A stretch of 64,000 nt of DNA from NCBI GenBank assembly GCA_903772945.1, contig CAICTM010000126.1, forward strand, positions 46,870 through 110,869, in the 5' to 3' direction. The notes below the pieces were generated by a model that had not been told where the DNA came from, did not search any database, and saw only the letters and a list, made by a program, of their open reading frames with translations. Position numbers and translations under genes: made by a program. How positions within the stretch are numbered: position 1 is the first letter of the stretch; every line of letters starts with the position of its first letter. Below are positions 40,949 through 51,410 of this stretch, one piece after another. Source of the DNA: Seminavis robusta (lineage: Eukaryota > Bacillariophyta > Bacillariophyceae > Naviculales > Naviculaceae).

Positions 40949-42820
40949 ATGGCATCATCAGCTGCTAACAATGACAAGCTATCAAAGAAGCAGCAGGCTT
41001 ACTACGACCCCGTCTTGGCTTTGCTCATAGATGATGAAGAATCTGAAAACGAAGACAGGAATGATGGCTTTGCTGACGAAGGAGACAACATTGATGTACC
41101 CTCTCCTCCTGCCGACGCTGATGGCAGTACCACTGCTGTCCAAGATCATGTTGACAAGGAGGACAAAGAATTGGCCGTAGCGAAGATGGAATGTTCATTG
41201 GGCTCGAAGAAGGATACTCCAGGTGCTGAAGGCACGGCAATGTCTGCCACAACTGCAGGGAACAAACAAGCAGATGCCGCCGCTATCGCAAAGATTCGAG
41301 CCATCACGGAGGCTCAGGATGACGCCTTTGCCCGAAAGTGTCGGCAAATCCCAGGCAACAACGCCAATCCAAATCCTACCACCAATAACCAAAGCACTAA
41401 TAACACCTATGTATCAATAATGCCAGGAGCCATTGCCGTCGATGGGATAAATGCTTCCGCTGCAAGAAGAAGAGAAAGAGATCAAGACATAACCCAAGAT
41501 TCTACTACGTTAACCGCACAAGAGAGTCAGGAGGAGGGGCGGAGCAGCGAATTACGGGCGGCACTGAACCCTCGTCCAAGTGCTAGAATTTCAGCCTCTG
41601 CAGCTCTACATGCAAGCTTAGTGTACTCCAATGAATACTACAACAATGAAGAAGATGGCATACCTGATCTGGAAGACCTCGAAGAGGCTCTAGATGTGGT
41701 CCGTATGTCCCATCCTAATGGCAGGAAGAATGGCAATGATTCTGTCACAACCAACAGGTGGCTTCTTCTCGGATTGACTATTCTGGTGTTTGCAGCGATC
41801 ATGGCAGTTGTGCTGGGGTTGATACTCGGTAATAACAGCACTGATACCACTCCAACAGAGACACAAACCCGGGCTCCGACGGCAAATGACATCAGTGCAC
41901 AGGCTATCATAGTATACCCTCCATATGATGAAACATTACCGGTAGCAACTCTCAAAGCCATCCAAGATCCATCAAGTCCATTGTATCATGGGAATGCATG
42001 GATGATGAATGATCCAAACTTGGATAGCTATCCTCTTTGGCGCAAACATCAACGATTCAGTATGGTCACACAATACTATGGTGCCGCTGGAGACGACTGG
42101 TTCCGAAAGGATGACTGGCTTTCGTATGATGTTTCCGAGTGTGCTTGGTACACATCCAAGAACCCAAATAATCCATGGACATGTGATGAGGAAGGTCACT
42201 TTGTGACTCTTGATTTGCACTCGAACAATTTGGAAGGAATTCTCCCACCAGGACTACTTTTTGAATGGTTGGAATATATTGACATGTCCAACAACCAACT
42301 ACACGGAACACTTCCTGCCATGTTTGACTTTTCACCTGTGCAAGTGTTGATGGTACACAACAACAGCTTCCGTGGACCACTCATTGGAAACTTGAACCAT
42401 GTGCCGGAGACACTTCGCATACTCCGGCTTGACGGCAATCAACTGGAAAGCCAATTTCTTGGATACATGTCAGCAGTGGCACCAAACATTGAGGTTCTGA
42501 ACATTAGCTCCAATCGATTTGGAGGATCGATGGCACAGTGGAAATCCATTTCCAACCTCAGGTACCTGGGATTGGCAGACAATGACTATGTTGGCGCCTT
42601 GCCCACTGAGCTTGGGCTTGTGACAACGCTGCAAGAGATTGATCTATCGGGCAATGCCCAAGTTACTGGCAGTGTTCCTTCAGAGCTAGGCCAACTGGAT
42701 CGTCTCCAAATGCTGGATATATCGGGGACTGCCTTGACTGGGGCTATTCCCAAGGCCCTTTGCTTTGATTTTCTCACCATTCGAGCCAATTGCAGTCTCC
42801 TGCAGTGTTGTCAGAGGTGA
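40949..42820 (+). CDS. Single-span membrane protein with extracellular leucine-rich repeats, no kinase
   Basis: 623 aa, intact, ATG start. The N-terminal 270 residues are acidic and disordered, with no signal peptide. A TM helix follows (about 271-293, LLLGLTILVFAAIMAVVLGL), then a spacer with YPPYDETLPVATLKAIQDPSSPLY, a Trp/Cys cap (CAWYTSKN...TC), and plant-type LRRs with the LxxLxLxxNxLxGxLP pattern (about 425-600), closed by a Cys-rich cap (CSLLQCC). The order suggests a type II or signal-anchor protein with LRRs outside the cytosol. Many diatom genomes encode families of this plan. It probably recognises ligands or partners at the cell surface or in an endomembrane. There is no kinase domain. 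The gene at 54273 has the same plan. Confidence 0.8.
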   Translation: MASSAANNDKLSKKQQAYYDPVLALLIDDEESENEDRNDGFADEGDNIDVPSPPADADGSTTAVQDHVDKEDKELAVAKMECSLGSKKDTPGAEGTAMSATTAGNKQADAAAIAKIRAITEAQDDAFARKCRQIPGNNANPNPTTNNQSTNNTYVSIMPGAIAVDGINASAARRRERDQDITQDSTTLTAQESQEEGRSSELRAALNPRPSARISASAALHASLVYSNEYYNNEEDGIPDLEDLEEALDVVRMSHPNGRKNGNDSVTTNRWLLLGLTILVFAAIMAVVLGLILGNNSTDTTPTETQTRAPTANDISAQAIIVYPPYDETLPVATLKAIQDPSSPLYHGNAWMMNDPNLDSYPLWRKHQRFSMVTQYYGAAGDDWFRKDDWLSYDVSECAWYTSKNPNNPWTCDEEGHFVTLDLHSNNLEGILPPGLLFEWLEYIDMSNNQLHGTLPAMFDFSPVQVLMVHNNSFRGPLIGNLNHVPETLRILRLDGNQLESQFLGYMSAVAPNIEVLNISSNRFGGSMAQWKSISNLRYLGLADNDYVGALPTELGLVTTLQEIDLSGNAQVTGSVPSELGQLDRLQMLDISGTALTGAIPKALCFDFLTIRANCSLLQCCQR

Positions 42821-43398
42821 TCATTTTATTAAACATGAATACTTTTACATATCCTTTGTTGCTAGCTAGTAGTATATCTCTTGCCAATAGCTACTTGAGT
42901 TGTAGCTATCTCGGAAGGGTACTGGTACGGTACTGACCCTATTGCACCGCTGCACCGGGGATGCAGCGCCATGGATTCCACAAAGCTACACCCTTTGGCC
43001 CCCATAATGGTCCTCAATTTATGGCTCCTGATCCCACGGAACCCAGTCCTGAAATTTGGACTCTTCTTTGCTTATGCCTTGCCCTCGCTGGATTCATCAT
43101 TCATAGATGAGCCACCTACCAGTGCAGTGTACCGTACCAGGTGTTATCCCTCTAGATCATAAACTCCCGTTTGGGCCAACCTGACTGAGTCAGTCACTCG
43201 AGTCAAGTCACTCATCATTCAGCATTCAATCAATCACGTTTTAAACGTCACTTGTTCAAGATATCCAAGTTCTTTTCCGAAGCTGGCAGCTGCGAATGAA
43301 TGAGCCGACGACGATGACAGGGGCACAAAATTTGCTGCCGCCTCAATACATTAGCGACATTACGGCATTTGCTAGCCAGTGGCTATCTAGCTAGAGCT
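42821..43398. other. Intergenic, no gene seen
   Basis: 578 bp; short ATG frames at about 42971 have no recognisable content. Confidence 0.4.
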
Positions 43399-44676
43399 AT
43401 GAATAATAAAAGTGACAAGATGATAGAGAAGGAAGCTCTTCTTCGTAGTGTACTGGATGTTGTCAGTGAAACTGGGTTTCTTTCGCCTGTAACGGTGCAA
43501 TGCTTGGAGCAGGACAATGACGTGAATACTACATGTACCTTTTGGTGTTCACCCCATGCAACGGTCCAAGAAATCAAGTCCATCCTTCGAGAAAAACTGG
43601 ACCTAGCAGCATCCACAGAAAACGATTTCAGTAGTGTTTTACTGGACTTGAAAGATACGGCTACTGGAACCAATGTCTTTGTTCATTTGGAGACAGCCAA
43701 GCCTCCGGCCGCCACCGAGCTGACGGTGAGAACGCGCCAGATGGATCCCTTTATCCATGGATTGTTCCGAATGGCCGGTATGACGACGGAAGCCGATTTG
43801 GACGACATGATGGAACGCATCATGGTACCTCGAACGAAACGAGATTGCCCTGGTTCCCACGCCTTGCCAACCAAATGCCAAGTCATGTGTGACTTGTGCC
43901 AAGCATATGCAAGGCCTGGCCGATGGTGCGAAGAATGTGATTTTGCGCTCTGTGACAGTTGCTTTCAAAGTGATGAGGGAAGAAGAGTGAGCAGCACGGA
44001 ACAACAACATGCGTCGTCCGATCCCTACGACCAACTCATTGAAATGGTAAAATACATTGGAAGAGAGCATGCGTCTTTGGTGGAGGGATCGGGTGCCGGA
44101 TCCGGTGGTTTTCTGTGGGATCCAACACTAGGTGGTGAAGTCAGACCCTCCATATTCGGCAATGAGGATCGGTTCATGTACGTGCGACAAGGCAGTAAGA
44201 TTTTGCAGGCCGGAACGAGGCTTGTGATTCTGCTCAGCGACAAGCTTCGGTCCGTTGTTGTGACAAACGATGATGATGCTCCGATAGAATCCAATACTAT
44301 CCGAAGAAAAGACAATGCACTTCTTCCTGGAGAAACTGACACGATTCTTCGAAATGGGGCAACCAGTCCAGAAGTTCTGGGGCACGGAAGGAAACTTTTG
44401 GCGGATAGAACCAGCTGGAGGAGAGTCACCCAGGCGTTGTCCAACATTGTCGAACGAGCAGGCATGGAAGGGTTCGAAGACGCACCGGAAGCCTACAATC
44501 TCAAAATGAGATTGGTTTCCTTCCAGCCACACAAAGTCGTCTATGTCGTTACGGCAGAGATTTGTCACATTTATTGCGCTGACCGTTCCATGCCACAGGG
44601 TGCCGATATGTATCAGTTTTTCGATCACAGAGCACGCACATTCGAAGCGCTACAAGAGGCTGGAGCCGTTCTCTAG
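43399..44676 (+). CDS. Zinc-finger protein with possible ubiquitin-like N-terminus, unknown function
   Basis: 425 aa from the first ATG (43399); an open extension upstream has no ATG. The N-terminal 110 residues include VTVQCLEQ, ATVQEIKSILREKL and a DLKD turn, reminiscent of a ubiquitin-like fold, though weakly. Residues about 150-195 hold a Cys/His cluster: CPGSHALPTKCQVMCDLC then GRWCEECDFALCDSCF, paired CxxC motifs similar to ZZ/DC1-type zinc fingers. The C-terminal half has no recognised domain. No TM segment. ZZ-type fingers bind histone tails or ubiquitin-pathway partners, so a protein-interaction role is likely, but the family is not assigned. Confidence 0.65.
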   Translation: MNNKSDKMIEKEALLRSVLDVVSETGFLSPVTVQCLEQDNDVNTTCTFWCSPHATVQEIKSILREKLDLAASTENDFSSVLLDLKDTATGTNVFVHLETAKPPAATELTVRTRQMDPFIHGLFRMAGMTTEADLDDMMERIMVPRTKRDCPGSHALPTKCQVMCDLCQAYARPGRWCEECDFALCDSCFQSDEGRRVSSTEQQHASSDPYDQLIEMVKYIGREHASLVEGSGAGSGGFLWDPTLGGEVRPSIFGNEDRFMYVRQGSKILQAGTRLVILLSDKLRSVVVTNDDDAPIESNTIRRKDNALLPGETDTILRNGATSPEVLGHGRKLLADRTSWRRVTQALSNIVERAGMEGFEDAPEAYNLKMRLVSFQPHKVVYVVTAEICHIYCADRSMPQGADMYQFFDHRARTFEALQEAGAVL

Positions 44677-45292
44677 CTAGCTAGTTATGATAGCTTGCCA
44701 GCAATTACGCAGAGGAATCGAATCGATGCAACTACTCTAGCTAGTACTTTTGAGTTGGCTACAAAAATAAGAGAAACCAAATTTTGTTTTCGGAACTTCG
44801 AGTGACATCCACCACCGGTTTGCCATTGCATGAATATACCATCGCTTGAAATCCTCATACATGAATCTATGGAGTGAGTACATGTAATACGTAGCCATAT
44901 AGCCATACAGAAAAAACACTGGGCGTCTACCAGTAGCTGAACACGGTCAGCCAACCCACGAAAACGCACTGGTTCACGAATTTTATCTTCCGGTGTGGCT
45001 CGAGGGATGTCAGCGACAGAACACTGAGATACAGCGGTACGGCACGGCAACCTCAAAAAATTGTACATTGCACTATTCCTTTTTCGTATTGCTTTGTAGT
45101 AGGTACGGTATGGGTGCTACGAACACAGACACGCGAGCCTCGACGCGTAGAAAGTATTCCGAGATACCAGCACCTGCTTTCGTTTTTAAATCGTTGTTGT
45201 TGTTGTTGGTATTGCAGGAGTTTGCCCCCCCTTCTCGTACATGTACGGCATCTGTTACAGTTAGTTGTCGTTTGTTTGTTGTGTGTCTTATA
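44677..45292. other. Intergenic, convergent gene ends
   Basis: 616 bp between the zinc-finger gene (plus) and the kinase gene (minus). A GTTGTTGTTGTTG run sits at about 45195. Short frames on both strands overlap and look non-coding. Confidence 0.45.
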
Positions 45293-46836
45293 TTAGTCGG
45301 TAAGCGATCGACGGGAATTTCTTCGCTCCAACCAAGCCCCAAAGCTGCTGGTGGACTCGTTTCCGTGCATGCTGGAAGCCAGGTCCTTATCCTTCCTTCG
45401 TAACCATCGGCTATCCAAGGCTTCAAAGGGAGTGAAGCGATCATCTGGGTCCACCTGCAACAGATGCATGATCAAATCTTTGGCGGATGCAGGAATATCG
45501 TCCCAATACTCTTCATGGAATTCGTAATTGCCTGCTGTGATCAACTCTGCAAGCTCACATTCCGGCGCATCAAATGGTGCGTATCCTCCCAAGAGGACAT
45601 AGATAACAATCCCACAGCTCCACATATCGCACAGCTCATTGTACCCATCTTCATGGGTCAACAATTCTGGAGCCACATACTGAGGTGATCCACAGAGTGT
45701 CTTGAGACATTTGGGCCCTGTGATCTTTTTGGCACATCCAAAATCAGCCACCTTGATGTGAGTTAGATCATCATCTTTCACAAGCACTGGAGATAGATGT
45801 AAACGTAGATTGTAGTGTGTCGAAAAAAAAAAACACAATGATTTCATCACAATCGCGAGGGAACGAGAACCAGCGAAGAAAGGACGACTAGTGAGTATGA
45901 AGGAAATATATGGAACAGTGTCATTCTGGCTGGTGCTCTTGTGTATACCTACATATGTTCTCTGGTTTGATGCTGCCAGGATAAGATCAATTGATCCACC
46001 AGAAGAAACAAACAGCACATGGTCAGTCAGGAACAATTAGCACAGCAAAGCGAAACGCAGACCGGTTTGTTTCCCTGTCGATCAACTTACTCCCTATGGC
46101 ATATTCTTTTCTTGTGGCAATAGTCCACAGCTTCTACCAACGTCCTGGCAACTTTCCGAGCATCCCTTGGTTCATAGACTTCGATTTCCGTCAACTTATC
46201 GAGCAAATCACCACCCTCCATAATTTCCTGCACCATCATGGTCCTATCGGGTTCATAGTATACATCCAAGAGTCGCACAACATAGGGACCTTCTCGTAGG
46301 AGTTTCAAGGCATTGATTTCCCCCCGGACAGATTCCCCTGCTGACTTGTGATTGTCGGTGGACAGTATTTCTTTGACAGCGTACTCGTGACCATTCTTTT
46401 TGTGGGTGCATCGGTAGACAAAGGCAAAACCACCCTCCCCCAGTACATCTCCCATGTCGTAGACATCATCAAATGGGATACCACTGGCACTGTCGTTGAC
46501 CAGGAGCGAGAGTTGAGATACTTTGTTGCCACCACCCTCCTTTCCATTTTCTAATACCTTGAGAAAGTCCTTGCCTAATTTGCGTTTGGACTTTTCCACA
46601 TTGGGCGGGGGCGTGAGGGGGGCATCACCGACGGTGCCGCCATTTTGAAGAGACATGGACTGCAGACTTCCCTCCAGCACATCAGAAGCTTTTTTCTTGG
46701 GTGCCCCATCGTCATCATGGAAGGAGTCCTCCCCATCAGTGGACTCATCGTCTATCTTCAGGGCCGCTTTGCCAATATCCAAGATGTTGATGGAATGGCG
46801 GCTGGATAAATCGTTCTCGGCGCCGCTGGATGTCAT
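45293..46836 (-). CDS. CaMK-like serine/threonine protein kinase (three exons incl. 20-nt microexon)
   Basis: I read three exons on the minus strand: 46091-46836, 45953-45972 (20 nt) and 45293-45786, with introns of 118 and 166 bp (GT-AG). The total is 1260 nt, 419 aa, in frame. Exon 1 holds an acidic N-terminus, the Gly loop (LGEGGFAFVY), the VAIK lysine (YAVKEI) and the catalytic loop up to CHR. The microexon supplies DIKPENI, completing HRDIKPEN. Exon 3 continues LLVKDDD, then VADFGCAKKI (DFG), CGSPQYVAPE (APE) and the C-lobe to an acidic/basic tail. All catalytic landmarks are present only in the spliced form. The CGSPQYVAPE and DMWSCGIVIYVLLGG blocks place it in the CaMK group. No EF-hands or calmodulin site are visible. 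Confidence 0.85.
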
Positions 46837-48191
46837 GATGCAGGGTATATTGTTGATGTATGTATGTCGGTGGCAGTTTCGGAAGCAGGGAAACAGCTAT
46901 TCTAACTTCTGTGCACTAACGCGGTGGCTACCACTAGCTAGCTAGTGAGTCCAGATATTATTTCTTGTGTAGACTTTCCAACGTCCTTGTCGATCGATCG
47001 GCTGGTGGCGGGAAAGGATGTTGGAACCTCTCAATGACTGGTTTTGTGCCAAAGTGGACCAAACCTGGATTTCCTTCCACACACGTAAACTCTGATGAGG
47101 TGTCGAATGGTTTGCGGGGGTAACAAACAAGTCGTCGACCGAGGCTTTGCTTCTGTCTAATACCAGTCACCTCGCAGGGCGTCGATCCAGGCCGATCGAC
47201 GGAAGCTGCAAAAGTGCGTGGACACTGTGCCTGGCACAATAGGAGGCTATGATTGTGTGTCTGATGAGTGGGTAAGGAGTTAGCTAGACTCGAAAAAGAT
47301 GCTCTGGACTAAACGCTACTGCCCTGTTACTAGTACTATTAATAATAGTAATCACAGTTAGTTTGTCTTACTGCTTGTTGTTGCTTGTCCTTTATTGTTT
47401 ATCGTCCTTCGTCCAGACACACATTTATTTGAGGTCATGCTCTTCCTAGTGAGATAAAAAGCCAGTCAGGTTGTTGAAAATAGAACCGGACAGGAGGACG
47501 GGAAACCCACAGGACAACCCCTCACAAACCTCGTCGCAATCGCATCAAAGATGCGTATGTCTTTCATCTCTGCATCTTTGTGGCTAGCACATGCCTGTCA
47601 TCTGCTTCCTTGAAAATTATCTCATCAACCATGTCTCTCTGTACCGTAGGACACAGGCATGGTTGATAAATGGATGGAAGAAGCATGTGCACCCTTCAAG
47701 ACTTGCCATTCCTGGCTAAACAAGTTGACCCTTCCAACCAAGGTTCCATTGCTGAAATTTCCCACCATTCCCACACTGATTCCAGCAAAGTAGCCAGACA
47801 TAATTTGCGCCAACGCGGCAAGCTTATTATTACATGCAGGTAGGTCAAAAACGTCCTTGTTCTTTTCAGTCATGATGGGCGAAACATCTTTGGCGCTGTG
47901 CCCGAACCAGCTAGTCTTCATCCTCAACGAGCACCAGGCACTATGGAAGTCATACCGGGCTAGAAAACGGGGAGAGGTGATGCAGTTTGAAGAAGTTGGG
48001 GGTGAGCCAAAAGAACCCACCCCTTTCCACGATCCTGACGTCATCGTGGATCTTTTGTTCTCAGTAAGCCTCCAATGATGGACGATGCTGGACGATGGAC
48101 CGCCGCAGTGACCATGCATTTAGAGACTAGAGCGTATTACCCGTACATGTAGCACTCTAAGGCAAACAAACAGATCAACCATAATAGAGTC
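46837..48191. other. Divergent upstream region of kinase and methyltransferase genes
   Basis: 1.36 kb. Two mutually antisense open frames occupy the right half (minus 47625-48119, plus 47857-48078). Both look partly protein-like (for example FEEVGGEPKEPTPFHDP on plus), but neither has homology I recognise and they cannot both be coding. No gene is called. Confidence 0.4.
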
Positions 48192-50024
48192 ATGACACTA
48201 TCCAACGGCAGAATCCTTGTTGCCGTCAATGGGATCTTTGCAGTCAGTCGGCAAAGAGGCGGCGAATTTCTGGCGTCATTTTCAAGTCAGCTGCAGAATT
48301 CTATCCTGAGGAAAGAACTCGATGTTGCCATCCAGGGCAATGATCCACCCAGTCTGCTGTCTTGCATCGTTGGCGAAAATTCGGATAGTGAAGACGAGAC
48401 AGAAGACTGCACCACGTTTCACTGTCACTTAAAGTTTGAATGTGCCACCAGAGAAGAGGCTGTTGCTGCTTTTGTCGACAACAAACCCAAGCTGTTTCGA
48501 TGGGATGAATCCGCCGTCAACCATCCTCCCTTTTATTTGTTGCGACCACCCCAAATCAATGTCTGGACAGTGGCTCCGGAGGCTCCCGATGCTCCACCCA
48601 ATCCCAAGCCAACGCCAACGCCTCCGGGATGTAGGCTGTTTTGTCTCAACGCCAATCTACACGTTCGACCAGAACATCGACAAGAGTTCCTACAACTGCT
48701 GGAACATGCTCGATCGGAGTCCATCCAAGAGCCTCTTTGCGTCGAATATCAGTTTGGGGAATCACTCACAACGCCCAATTCATTCCATGTTCATCAGGCG
48801 TACATGGGTGACAATGGTGGAAAGGAAGGATTCGACAAGCACGCCACAACCCAACACTACCAGAAATGGAACGACTTTTCCAAGGACGAGAACAAAGATC
48901 CCTTTGTCACAAAACCCGTAGGGTACACATTTCGACCCGGCTTTCCTGCTCCATCACCGTTGTTGCTATTGGATGGAGGCAATGGCCACGAACTCAAGCA
49001 ACGCGGAGTTATCAGCGACGGAAGCTTTCTAGCGGGATTGCTGGCCAATGAACAGCAACCCGAGATTGTCCAATCGGTGCACCGGGAATTTGTCCGGGAC
49101 GCTGGTTGTCACATCATCACCACCAATAGCTTTGTCGCCGTGCCCGATCGCGTCGAACGGGATTTGTTCACTTGTTCTGGCAATGACAATTGTTACACCC
49201 AAGAGGATGTACAGGAACGAACACGACAACTCATACAAGCTGCTGTCCATTGTGCACGCACTGTCGCCAAGGAATTTCCGGAAAGGAACATCCAGGTGGC
49301 AGGGACTATTCCACCCTTGACAGAATGCTACGTAGCCTCGTTGGTGCCAACCACAAGCCTATCATCGTTGGTACTCACGTACAGGTTCTTGATAGAAACC
49401 TTGGTGCAAGCCGACGTGGACATTTTGCTGGCGGAAACCTTGTCAACTAGTCGGGAAGCGATTGCCATTGTGAAGGCAATGTCACAACTCAAACAACCAC
49501 CACCACCACTGTGGATTGCCTTGACCATTGACGATTTTAACAACAATCCCACCACGTTGCGGTCTGGCGAGCCCTTGGACCAAGCTCTCAATGACATTTT
49601 CCAGGAAGCTTTAGCAGCCATCATTTCCATACGCGCCCTGGGGGTCAATTGTGCTTCGCCAGCGGCCGTCACGAGGGCCATTCCCGTTCTGGTGCAAGCT
49701 GCCAACAATCAGCCACAACGTCCCCAAATCCTGGCATATGCCAATGCCTTTCAAACAACCACATCCGAATGGCTCGCGAGATCTGACGAATACCCGTACA
49801 TTCATGACAGTTCTGACATTCCAGCTTTGATGATTGTCGCCTCGGGGGAAGTCAACTGTGATCACGACTATGATGCACAGGGAGTACTCAAGCCCGAGGT
49901 GTATGGCCAGTACGCCAAGGAGTGGCGGGCATTGGGTGCCACAATTATTGGCGGATGCTGTGGATCCTCACCGAGTCACTTGCAAGCGGTGGCCACCGAG
50001 CTTGGTTTGGATAGTCGTCGATGA
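48192..50024 (+). CDS. Homocysteine S-methyltransferase with N-terminal antibiotic-biosynthesis-monooxygenase-like domain
   Basis: 610 aa, intact, ATG at 48192. Residues about 253-605 are a homocysteine S-methyltransferase barrel: LLLLDGGNGHELKQRG at the start, VNCASP (Cys487) and the GGCCGSSPSH motif (Cys589, Cys590). These three cysteines are the zinc ligands of the family, which transfers methyl from S-methylmethionine, betaine or methylated sulfur compounds to homocysteine. The N-terminus carries an ABM-like alpha/beta-barrel segment (about 150-235: FCLNANLHVRPEH, EPLCVEYQFG, HATTQHYQKW) and possibly a second, diverged one at 1-110. The Pro-rich linker (about 128-145) fits separate folds. 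ABM domains often act on small reactive metabolites. The fusion suggests linked sulfur and quinone or one-carbon chemistry, but that is inference. No targeting sequence is seen. Confidence 0.8.
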   Translation: MTLSNGRILVAVNGIFAVSRQRGGEFLASFSSQLQNSILRKELDVAIQGNDPPSLLSCIVGENSDSEDETEDCTTFHCHLKFECATREEAVAAFVDNKPKLFRWDESAVNHPPFYLLRPPQINVWTVAPEAPDAPPNPKPTPTPPGCRLFCLNANLHVRPEHRQEFLQLLEHARSESIQEPLCVEYQFGESLTTPNSFHVHQAYMGDNGGKEGFDKHATTQHYQKWNDFSKDENKDPFVTKPVGYTFRPGFPAPSPLLLLDGGNGHELKQRGVISDGSFLAGLLANEQQPEIVQSVHREFVRDAGCHIITTNSFVAVPDRVERDLFTCSGNDNCYTQEDVQERTRQLIQAAVHCARTVAKEFPERNIQVAGTIPPLTECYVASLVPTTSLSSLVLTYRFLIETLVQADVDILLAETLSTSREAIAIVKAMSQLKQPPPPLWIALTIDDFNNNPTTLRSGEPLDQALNDIFQEALAAIISIRALGVNCASPAAVTRAIPVLVQAANNQPQRPQILAYANAFQTTTSEWLARSDEYPYIHDSSDIPALMIVASGEVNCDHDYDAQGVLKPEVYGQYAKEWRALGATIIGGCCGSSPSHLQAVATELGLDSRR

Positions 50025-50789
50025 AAACAACCATGTTTTCTTTCTTGAAATTTTGGAATCGATTCAATCGAAATGGTCGCACTTTGACACTACCCTAGCT
50101 AGGATGATTGATAGATTGATAAACCCGACACATTCACATGGACACGACGGCGCTGTGATCGAGCACCTAGCTAGCTGTATCGTACTATACCGGTATCGTG
50201 CTTCTTGCTAGTAGCTCGTCGAGCAGACAGGCAGCAAAGAAACAGGTCGACTGCGGTCACAACGCAACAATGTCTAGTTGTCCCACTTTCGCGAAATAGT
50301 CAATAGTCAAGACCTTATTGGAAAGCACAAAACTCCACAAGAGAGCGTCCGTGTGACGCGATTCGATTCATGTTTCTTCGTCGTTGACGATTACTGTGGA
50401 ACCATCTCAAGCTCCTACACGACCAGTTCCAACGTAGCGGGCCTCCGCTACACACTGTGAGGCTCTTGACGGAACCGTGTTGTACGAGTAGCTTGAACCC
50501 CGACGGCGGCGACGTTGTCGTGTCGCTTTTACTGAAGCGCATCATTAGTTTGACTGTACAGCGATGCTAGTGCGCGGAAAGTAGAGTAAGAGTTTTTTCT
50601 TGGCGTTTTATAGTACATATATGTTAGTTTAGTTTGAGACGAGTACAACTTGAGAGGTCGGCAAGAGGCGAAGCGGGCAAGATGCCGTCGCGTGTACAAA
50701 CAAATTTGTGGCAAAAGTCCGCTTCTTCTGGGGGCTTTCTCGACTGTGTTTGACCATCACAGAGCAGATTTGTATTCCTCTTGCCTGCT
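50025..50789. other. Intergenic, convergent gene ends
   Basis: 765 bp with one TACCGGTA (50188). Short frames have no recognisable content. Confidence 0.4.
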
Positions 50790-51410
50790 TCAAGAACCAG
50801 TGGTCTTCTGGTGCGCCAAAACACACGCTCCTTTTGTAAACGTTGACGTGATTACTCGGCGAGTTGCTTTTCGCGACTGTCTAGCCGATCGCATAATCTT
50901 CGACGTCCAGACGCAACATGCCACAGTAGCCACAACAAAACTGAGCAGAAACAGTTCTCGGTTCAAGTAGCCCGCCTCGGGTGTGGCGACGCAAAGCAGA
51001 AGGATCATTGCGAAGAAGCTGAAATGACAGCCGAGAATCAACGCGCACTCAATCCCCGCAATGAAACCGTTTCCAATCTTGTTCAGCGTGTCATTGAAAT
51101 CGTTGCCGACTTGAGTCAGAGTCAAGGGTCTATTCAATTCGTCCACTTTTGGGGCAATTTCTTTGCTTGCTTTCTCGATTCTGAGTTTTCGCGGCTGTTC
51201 TGCCGATCGCATAATCTCCGACGTCCATACGTAAAATGCCGCAGTAAGTACAAGAACAAAGAGGAGAAACACGCCACAGGGTAACGGTGGTTGGTTGAAG
51301 TAGCCCGCCTCGGGTGTGGTGACGAGAAGTAGTAGAATCACGTTGACATAACAGCCGAACATCAAGGCGCACTCAATCCCCGCTTGCAGCGTAGCAATGA
51401 AATTGCCCAT
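50790..51410 (-). CDS. Four-TM membrane protein built of two tandem two-TM repeats, unknown family
   Basis: 206 aa from the ATG at 51410 (context ACCATGG). A longer open frame upstream lacks an ATG. Each half has the pattern GIECAL(M/I), a hydrophobic helix, TPEAGY(F/L)N, a second helix and VWTS(E/K)IMRSA(E/R)Q(P/S)RK. The DNA also shows two related copies of GCCCGCCTCGGGTGTGG. A hinge between the halves is polar (LTLTQVGNDFND). The conserved TPEAGYxN loop probably lies on one membrane side. No known family is recognised. Confidence 0.6.
   Translation of the reverse strand: MGNFIATLQAGIECALMFGCYVNVILLLLVTTPEAGYFNQPPLPCGVFLLFVLVLTAAFYVWTSEIMRSAEQPRKLRIEKASKEIAPKVDELNRPLTLTQVGNDFNDTLNKIGNGFIAGIECALILGCHFSFFAMILLLCVATPEAGYLNRELFLLSFVVATVACCVWTSKIMRSARQSRKATRRVITSTFTKGACVLAHQKTTGS

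Noticed and set aside
47625-48119. 164-aa minus-strand frame and overlapping plus-strand frame at 47857-48078
   Set aside because: Mutually antisense, neither recognised; cannot decide which, if any, is coding.
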